A stretch of DNA of 33,860 bases, from positions 1-33,860 of the forward strand of contig NZ_JAPKNM010000028.1 in NCBI RefSeq assembly GCF_026460985.1, written 5' to 3'. Both the position numbers and the translations under genes were made by a program. This document shows, piece by piece, positions 29,665 to 33,860 of this stretch. This DNA is from Sphingomonas sp. GTDB taxonomy: Bacteria; Pseudomonadota; Alphaproteobacteria; Sphingomonadales; Sphingomonadaceae. Under the pieces are notes generated by a model. That model was given only the letters and a program-made list of their open reading frames with translations. It searched no databases and was not told the origin of the DNA. The first letter of the stretch is position 1, and the number at the start of each line of letters is the position of its first letter.

Positions 29665-31059
29665 ATGGGGAGCGGGCCTGAATTCGACTATTGCGTCGTG
29701 ATCGACGACGACGACGACATCCTGATGGCGTCGCGGCTGCTGTTGCGCCGGCTGTTCAGCGACGTCGCCACCGTCCGCAGCCCCGACGAAGCATTGCCCC
29801 TCGTCGAGGCGCGTACGCCCGACGTCGTGCTGCTCGACGCCAATTTCGCGCGCGGGGCGACCGACGCGGCAGAAGGGCTCGCCTGGCTGGAGAAATTGCT
29901 CGGCATGGATCCCGAGATGGTGGTGGTGATGATCACCGCGCATGCCGGGGTGCAGGTCGCGGTGGCGGCGATGAAGCGCGGCGCGACCGACTTCGTCTCC
30001 AAGCCCTGGTCCAACGACAAATTGCTCGCCACGGTACGCACCGCGGCCGCGCTGCGCCGCTCGCGAAAGGCGGCGGTGGCAGGCGGCGCCGCGCCCGCGC
30101 CGGCTTCGTCGGTGATCGCCGGAACCGCGCTGCTCGGCCAGTCGCCCGCGATGGCGCGCGTCCATTCGCTGATCGCCCGGGCCGCGCCGACCGACGCCAA
30201 TGTCCTCGTCCTCGGCGAGAACGGTACCGGCAAGGAACTCGTCGCGCGCGAACTCCATCGCCAGTCGCTGCGCGCCGACCAGGTGATGCTCACCGTCGAT
30301 CTCGGCGCGGTCTCCGAGGATCTGATCGATTCGGAGCTGTTCGGCCATGTGAAGGGCGCGTTCACCGACGCGCGCACCGATCGCGTCGGCCGTATCCAGG
30401 CAGCGGACGGCGGCACTTTGTTCCTCGACGAGATCGGCAATTTGCCGCTTCGCCTCCAGCCCAAGTTGCTGACCGTGCTCGAGCAACGCCAGGTCACCCC
30501 GGTCGGCGCCAACAAGCCGGTGCCGGTCAACATCCGCGTGATCGCCGCGACCAATCTGCCGCCCGAGAAATTGCGCGACGAGAGCCATTTCCGCCAGGAT
30601 CTGCTGTTCCGGCTCAACACCGTCGAGATCGACCTGCCGCCTTTGCGCGAGCGGCTCGAGGATGTGCCCGAGCTGATCGAGCATTATCTCGACCATTATG
30701 CCAAGCGCTACGGCCGCCCGCATCCGCAGCTCAGCGCCGCCGCGCGCGCGGCCCTGCTCAATCATGACTGGCCGGGCAATGTCCGCGCGCTCCGCCACGC
30801 GCTGGAACGTGCGGTGATCCTCGCGCGCGACGTGCCGCTCGAGCCGGAGGACTTCGCGCTCGTCTCGGCGGCACCGCGGATCGCGCCTTCGGCGGTGGTG
30901 GCGCCCCACGCGACCGAGGACCTCAACCTCGAGCGCGTCGAGCGCCGGCTGGTCGAGGAAGCGCTTCGCAAGCACGGCTACAACATTTCGCTGGCCGCGC
31001 ACGAGCTCGGCCTGTCGCGTGCAGCACTCTATCGGCGCATGGAGAAGCATGGGCTTTGA
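29665..31059 (+). CDS. NtrC-family sigma-54-dependent response regulator
   Basis: 464 residues: receiver (acidic IDDDDD at 13-18, phospho-acceptor Asp58 in VVLLDA, Thr91, Lys113), AAA+ domain (Walker A GENGTGKE 184-191, Walker B LFLDEI 252-257, arginine-rich sensor region FRQDLLFRLN), and a C-terminal Fis-type helix-turn-helix (NISLAAHELGLSRAALYRRM). The sigma-54 contact loop, normally GAFTGA, reads GAFTDA (231-236; bases 30355-30372). The start at 29665 is chosen because GGGAG lies upstream and the alternative 29602 abuts a repeat. The histidine kinase gene overlaps its 3' end. It probably activates the divergent exporter operon. Confidence 0.93.
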   Translation: MGSGPEFDYCVVIDDDDDILMASRLLLRRLFSDVATVRSPDEALPLVEARTPDVVLLDANFARGATDAAEGLAWLEKLLGMDPEMVVVMITAHAGVQVAVAAMKRGATDFVSKPWSNDKLLATVRTAAALRRSRKAAVAGGAAPAPASSVIAGTALLGQSPAMARVHSLIARAAPTDANVLVLGENGTGKELVARELHRQSLRADQVMLTVDLGAVSEDLIDSELFGHVKGAFTDARTDRVGRIQAADGGTLFLDEIGNLPLRLQPKLLTVLEQRQVTPVGANKPVPVNIRVIAATNLPPEKLRDESHFRQDLLFRLNTVEIDLPPLRERLEDVPELIEHYLDHYAKRYGRPHPQLSAAARAALLNHDWPGNVRALRHALERAVILARDVPLEPEDFALVSAAPRIAPSAVVAPHATEDLNLERVERRLVEEALRKHGYNISLAAHELGLSRAALYRRMEKHGL

Positions 31060-32371
31060 CCAGCGCTTCACGATCGGGCTGCTCGCCTGGATCGTCGCGC
31101 TGGTGGCAGTGCTGCTGGCGTGCATCGCGGCCTTCCTGGCGCCCGGGCTCGGCGCGGCGCGGATCGTCGCGCTCGCCATCGCCGCCGCGACCTTCGCGGG
31201 GCTCTGGCGCCACGTCACGCGCACCAACCGCACCGTCGCCCGCTTCCTCGAAGCGCTCAAGTTCGGCGATACCGCGCTCCAGTTCGATGCGCAGGGTGGC
31301 GCGGGGTTCGACGAGCTTGGCAGCGCGCTCAACGAAGCGCTCGCCCGCTTCCGCGTCGAGCAGGACCGCATCGCCGGCGAGCTGCGTTACCTCGACGCGC
31401 TGGTCGACGACATGCCGGTCGCGGTGCTGACGGTCAGCGCCGACCGCCATGTCACCCTCGCCAACAAGGCGGCGCGGCGGCTGTTCACCGGCGAGCATGG
31501 GACGCGGCCCGAGGATTTCGCGGTCTATGGCGCGACCTTCGCGCGGCGTCTTGCGAACGCTTCGCAAAGTGAAGAGCTATTGATTCTCAATATCGCAGAA
31601 CGCCCGCAGCGGATGCTCGTGCGTGCGGCGACGCTCGAGCGGCTCGGCCAGCGCACCCGCGCGATCAGCGTCCAGCCGATCCAGGGCACGCTCGACGCCG
31701 TCGAGATGGCGGCGCAGACCGACCTCGTCCGCGTGCTGACGCACGAGATCCTCAACTCGCTCACCCCGGTCACGTCGCTCGCGGCGACCGCGGCGGACCT
31801 GCTCCGCGATCCCGATCTCTCGGCCGATCCGCGCATCGGCGACGCCCGTATCGCGGTCGAGACGCTCGCCCGCCGCGCGCAGGGGCTCAGCAACTTCATC
31901 GAGGCCTATCGCGCGGTGGCGCAGACCCCGGAGCTCAAGCGCCAGAGCTTCGCCGCACGCCCTTGGGCCGACGAGCTCGCGCGCATCTTCGCGGCCAAGG
32001 CGCCGGCCGTGCCGCTGCAAGTGGAGGTTTCGCCGGGTAATCTAGCCCTCGACGCCGATCCGGACCTGCTCGCCCAGGTAGTGATCAACCTGATGCAGAA
32101 TGCCGCGCAGGCGATGCAGGAGACCGCGCAGCCCCGGCTCGCGCTACGCCTGCTCGGCGACAACCAGGCGACCGTGATCGAAGTCGAGGACAACGGCCCC
32201 GGCGTGCCCGAGAGCTTGCGGCAGGACGTGTTCCTGCCCTTCTTCACCACCCGCGCCACCGGCACCGGCGTGGGGCTGAACCTCGCCCGCCAGATCGTCA
32301 TCGCGCATGGCGGCGCGATCGACGTCGGCGATGCGCCCGGCGGCGGTGCGCTGTTCCGGATCGTGCTGTAA
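31049..32371 (+). CDS. Membrane sensor histidine kinase (NtrY/NtrB-like)
   Basis: 440 residues: two membrane segments (about 8-31 and 38-54) with almost no periplasmic loop, a HAMP-like linker, a PAS-like domain (about 113-200, LDALVDDMPVAVLTVSADRHVTLANKAARRLF), then a kinase core with phospho-acceptor His232 in THEILNSLTP, N box NLMQNAAQAM (347-356), DNGPGVP (381-387), FFTT (398-401) and GTGVGLNLA (405-413). The tiny extracytoplasmic part suggests sensing within the membrane or inside the cell. The start overlaps the regulator by 11 bases and has GGAG four bases upstream; the longer frame from 31019 lies within the regulator. Confidence 0.93.
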   Translation: MGFDQRFTIGLLAWIVALVAVLLACIAAFLAPGLGAARIVALAIAAATFAGLWRHVTRTNRTVARFLEALKFGDTALQFDAQGGAGFDELGSALNEALARFRVEQDRIAGELRYLDALVDDMPVAVLTVSADRHVTLANKAARRLFTGEHGTRPEDFAVYGATFARRLANASQSEELLILNIAERPQRMLVRAATLERLGQRTRAISVQPIQGTLDAVEMAAQTDLVRVLTHEILNSLTPVTSLAATAADLLRDPDLSADPRIGDARIAVETLARRAQGLSNFIEAYRAVAQTPELKRQSFAARPWADELARIFAAKAPAVPLQVEVSPGNLALDADPDLLAQVVINLMQNAAQAMQETAQPRLALRLLGDNQATVIEVEDNGPGVPESLRQDVFLPFFTTRATGTGVGLNLARQIVIAHGGAIDVGDAPGGGALFRIVL

Positions 32372-32373
32372 CT

Positions 32374-32399
32374 TATCCTCCCCCTGGCGGGGGAGGATA
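32374..32399. terminator. Short hairpin between convergent genes
   Basis: Perfect 11-bp stem TATCCTCCCCC (32374-32384) / GGGGGAGGATA (32389-32399) with a TGGC loop, two bases after the kinase stop and ten before the gspK stop. It has no T-tract, and its arm resembles the end hairpin of family B (6130-6258), so it may be a solo end of that repeat serving as a bidirectional terminator. Confidence 0.6.
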
Positions 32400-32408
32400 G
32401 AAATGCCG

Positions 32409-33284
32409 CTATCCCCTCACCCCCAACACCGGCGCGCCAGGCGGCACCGCCGCATTGCGCCACCGCTCGACGGGGACGGCCTCGACCGTCCCGTCGTCCA
32501 GCCGCCGGCGCTGAATCAGCGTCGCGGCCTGCTGGCTGGTCCCGCCGATCGTCGCGCGGGTGCGCACCCAGAAGGTGTTCGAGCGGAACGACGTACCGCG
32601 GGGCAGCGAGACGTTCTGGTCGCTCAAATCCTTGGCGGTCAGATAGCCCTGCCGCGCGCGCACCTCGACCAGCCGCTGCGCCACCACCGGATCGCGGAAG
32701 AGCAAAGCGAGCATCTCCTCGTCGGCGGCGTTGAGGTTGAGCGTCGTGGTCCCCGGCAGCGCGGTCACCAGCCGTTCGAGCCGGTCGGCGACCTTGGGCT
32801 CTACGCCCGCCAGCCGCAACGGCCGCAGATCGGTGACCGGGCCCTGCAACCGCACATATTCAACCGCGGCGACGATCTGCTCGGGGGTCAGCCCCACTTC
32901 GTTGCCGATCGTCTGGAACAGGATCGTCGACGCGACCTCGCCCGTGCGCACCGAATTGATGTTGAAGCGCCCCTCGGCGTCGGCAATCGCGAGGTCGAAG
33001 CTGCCGCCCTCGATCGGCGCGCCATTCTCCGAGAGCTTCGCCCAGGGCTCGCCGACATGATCGACCTCGGGCGCCTGCTCGCCGTCGCGACGCAATGCGA
33101 CCAGCGCCGAGAGCTCGCCGCCGCGTACGATCGCCAGCGCGCGCGCCGCCTCGCGGGTGCGCAGGCCGCGATCGAGCGCAAGCTCCTCGCGGTTGATCAT
33201 CAGCAGCACCAGCCCCGCGGCGATCGCGACGAACATCAGCACGTTGACGAGGATCATGCCCTCTTCGTCGCGGCCGCGGCTCAC
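32409..33284 (-). CDS. gspK: Type II secretion minor pseudopilin GspK
   Basis: 291 residues from a GTG start that overlaps the gspJ stop (GTGA at 33281-33284), with GAGGAG upstream. The prepilin leader is SRGRDEEG followed by MILVNVLMFVAIAAGLVLLMI; position +5 is Asn, consistent with GspK, which lacks the Glu of other pseudopilins. The body matches the T2SSK domain: REAARALAIVRGG, DAEGRFNINSVRTG, the LNLNAADEEMLALLF helix-hairpin-helix-like region and GYLTAKDLSDQ. GspK caps the pseudopilus tip with GspI and GspJ. The frame upstream of 33284 is a shadow of gspJ. Confidence 0.93.
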   Translation of the reverse strand: MSRGRDEEGMILVNVLMFVAIAAGLVLLMINREELALDRGLRTREAARALAIVRGGELSALVALRRDGEQAPEVDHVGEPWAKLSENGAPIEGGSFDLAIADAEGRFNINSVRTGEVASTILFQTIGNEVGLTPEQIVAAVEYVRLQGPVTDLRPLRLAGVEPKVADRLERLVTALPGTTTLNLNAADEEMLALLFRDPVVAQRLVEVRARQGYLTAKDLSDQNVSLPRGTSFRSNTFWVRTRATIGGTSQQAATLIQRRRLDDGTVEAVPVERWRNAAVPPGAPVLGVRG

Positions 33285-33859
33285 TGCTTGGGCTCCTCGG
33301 GCCGGACCGGGAGCGCGATCACGCGCCGCAGCGAGCCCGGCGTGCCGCCCGGTCCCTGCACGACCATCTCCAGCGCAACCGCGCGCGGCCAGCGGTCCTT
33401 GTCTTCCTCGCTGATCGGCCAGCGATCGACCCATGTCCCGTCCCAGAAGCGCCAGCGCACCCCTGTGACTCCCGCGAGCACCAGCTGCGGCGCCGGCCCC
33501 ACCGTCCGCACCAGCGCGCCGCCGGCGGCGCCGTAACGCAATGGCACCGCCACGCCGCCCATGCCGGGGGCCGTGCGGTTGAAGGAGAGGTTGGCGCCGC
33601 CGCCCGACAGCGGCCCGCTCGCGATCTGCTCGACATCGCTGGAGACGACGAACATCGTCCGCTGCAGGTCGGCGAGCCGGTCGAGCCGTTTCTCGGTGCG
33701 TCCCTGGACGTTGATGATGCCCTCGACCAGCGCGAGCCCGGCGACCGCGATCAGCGCGAACAGCCCCAGCGAGATCATCAGCTCGATCAGCGTGAAGCCG
33801 GATTCTTCGGTAGGGGGTCTGCACCGGCCCGCTCCCCCACCCGGCCTCCCATATGATCC
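33281..33859 (-). CDS. gspJ: Type II secretion minor pseudopilin GspJ (5' end outside window)
   Basis: 192 codons are visible, open to the window edge with no start codon in frame, so the start lies beyond 33860. The prepilin site is EESG followed by FTLIELMISLGLFALIAVAGLALVEG, with the conserved Glu at +5. The body has ADLQRTMFVVSSDVEQI and the LSFNRTAPG...VPLRYGAAGGALVRTVG segment typical of GspJ, ending in PVRPEEPKQ. The Met at 33778 is inside the pilin helix and is not the start. The stop overlaps the gspK GTG. gspI is expected just upstream; the frame ending TGA near 33794 may be its tail. Confidence 0.9.
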   Translation of the reverse strand, partial: GSYGRPGGGAGRCRPPTEESGFTLIELMISLGLFALIAVAGLALVEGIINVQGRTEKRLDRLADLQRTMFVVSSDVEQIASGPLSGGGANLSFNRTAPGMGGVAVPLRYGAAGGALVRTVGPAPQLVLAGVTGVRWRFWDGTWVDRWPISEEDKDRWPRAVALEMVVQGPGGTPGSLRRVIALPVRPEEPKQ

Positions 33860-33860
33860 T

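Overview
The window is a GC-rich chromosomal segment, most likely from a sphingomonad (Sphingomonas or a close relative; Alphaproteobacteria). The basis is the RpoC and LepA sequences, a DUF1993 protein, an Flp pilin, a sphingomonad-type TonB-dependent receptor and many GC-rich palindromic intergenic repeats. Species cannot be named from this alone. Both window edges cut genes: rpoC on the left (5' end missing) and gspJ on the right (5' end missing).

Layout. (1) 1-4667: 3' three-quarters of rpoC with an intrinsic terminator, then a DUF1993 gene and a PanE-like reductase. (2) 4812-7036, minus strand: a molybdate importer modA-modB-modC, with a palindromic repeat between modA and modB. (3) 7358-8060: an ArsR/SdpR-type autorepressor with a small SdpI-like membrane protein, behind an AT-rich palindromic operator. 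(4) 8057-11607, minus strand: an 836-residue protein fusing a DegT-type PLP aminotransferase to a two-Rossmann FAD oxidoreductase, translationally coupled to a GT2 glycosyltransferase. (5) 11743-17030: a lineage-specific stretch with a conserved hypothetical, a secreted protein, an Flp pilin, two small exported proteins in AT-rich DNA and a TonB-dependent receptor. (6) 17407-20303, minus strand: pnuC, a NadR-type kinase and lepA. (7) 20399-21867: an adrenodoxin-type ferredoxin-NADP reductase and tRNA-Pro(CGG). (8) 21981-32371: an ABC export cluster (adaptor, ATPase, two paralogous MacB/FtsX-type permeases) divergent from an NtrC-type response regulator and its histidine kinase. (9) 32409-33859, minus strand: type II secretion pseudopilins GspK and GspJ.

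The strongest candidate for an under-described system is region 8. A sequence matching the sigma-54 promoter consensus lies upstream of the adaptor gene, and a pair of 14-bp dyad sites 20 bp apart lies about 90-110 bp upstream of the predicted transcription start. The divergent operon encodes a sigma-54 activator whose GAFTGA loop reads GAFTDA. Together these suggest a self-contained, membrane-sensed, sigma-54-controlled exporter. The promoter also moves the likely adaptor start 63 bases downstream of the longest frame. The second candidate is the aminotransferase-FAD fusion with its GT2 partner.

The window also carries several families of GC-rich nested palindromes of about 100-155 bp in intergenic gaps. 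One family is present three times, in both orientations.
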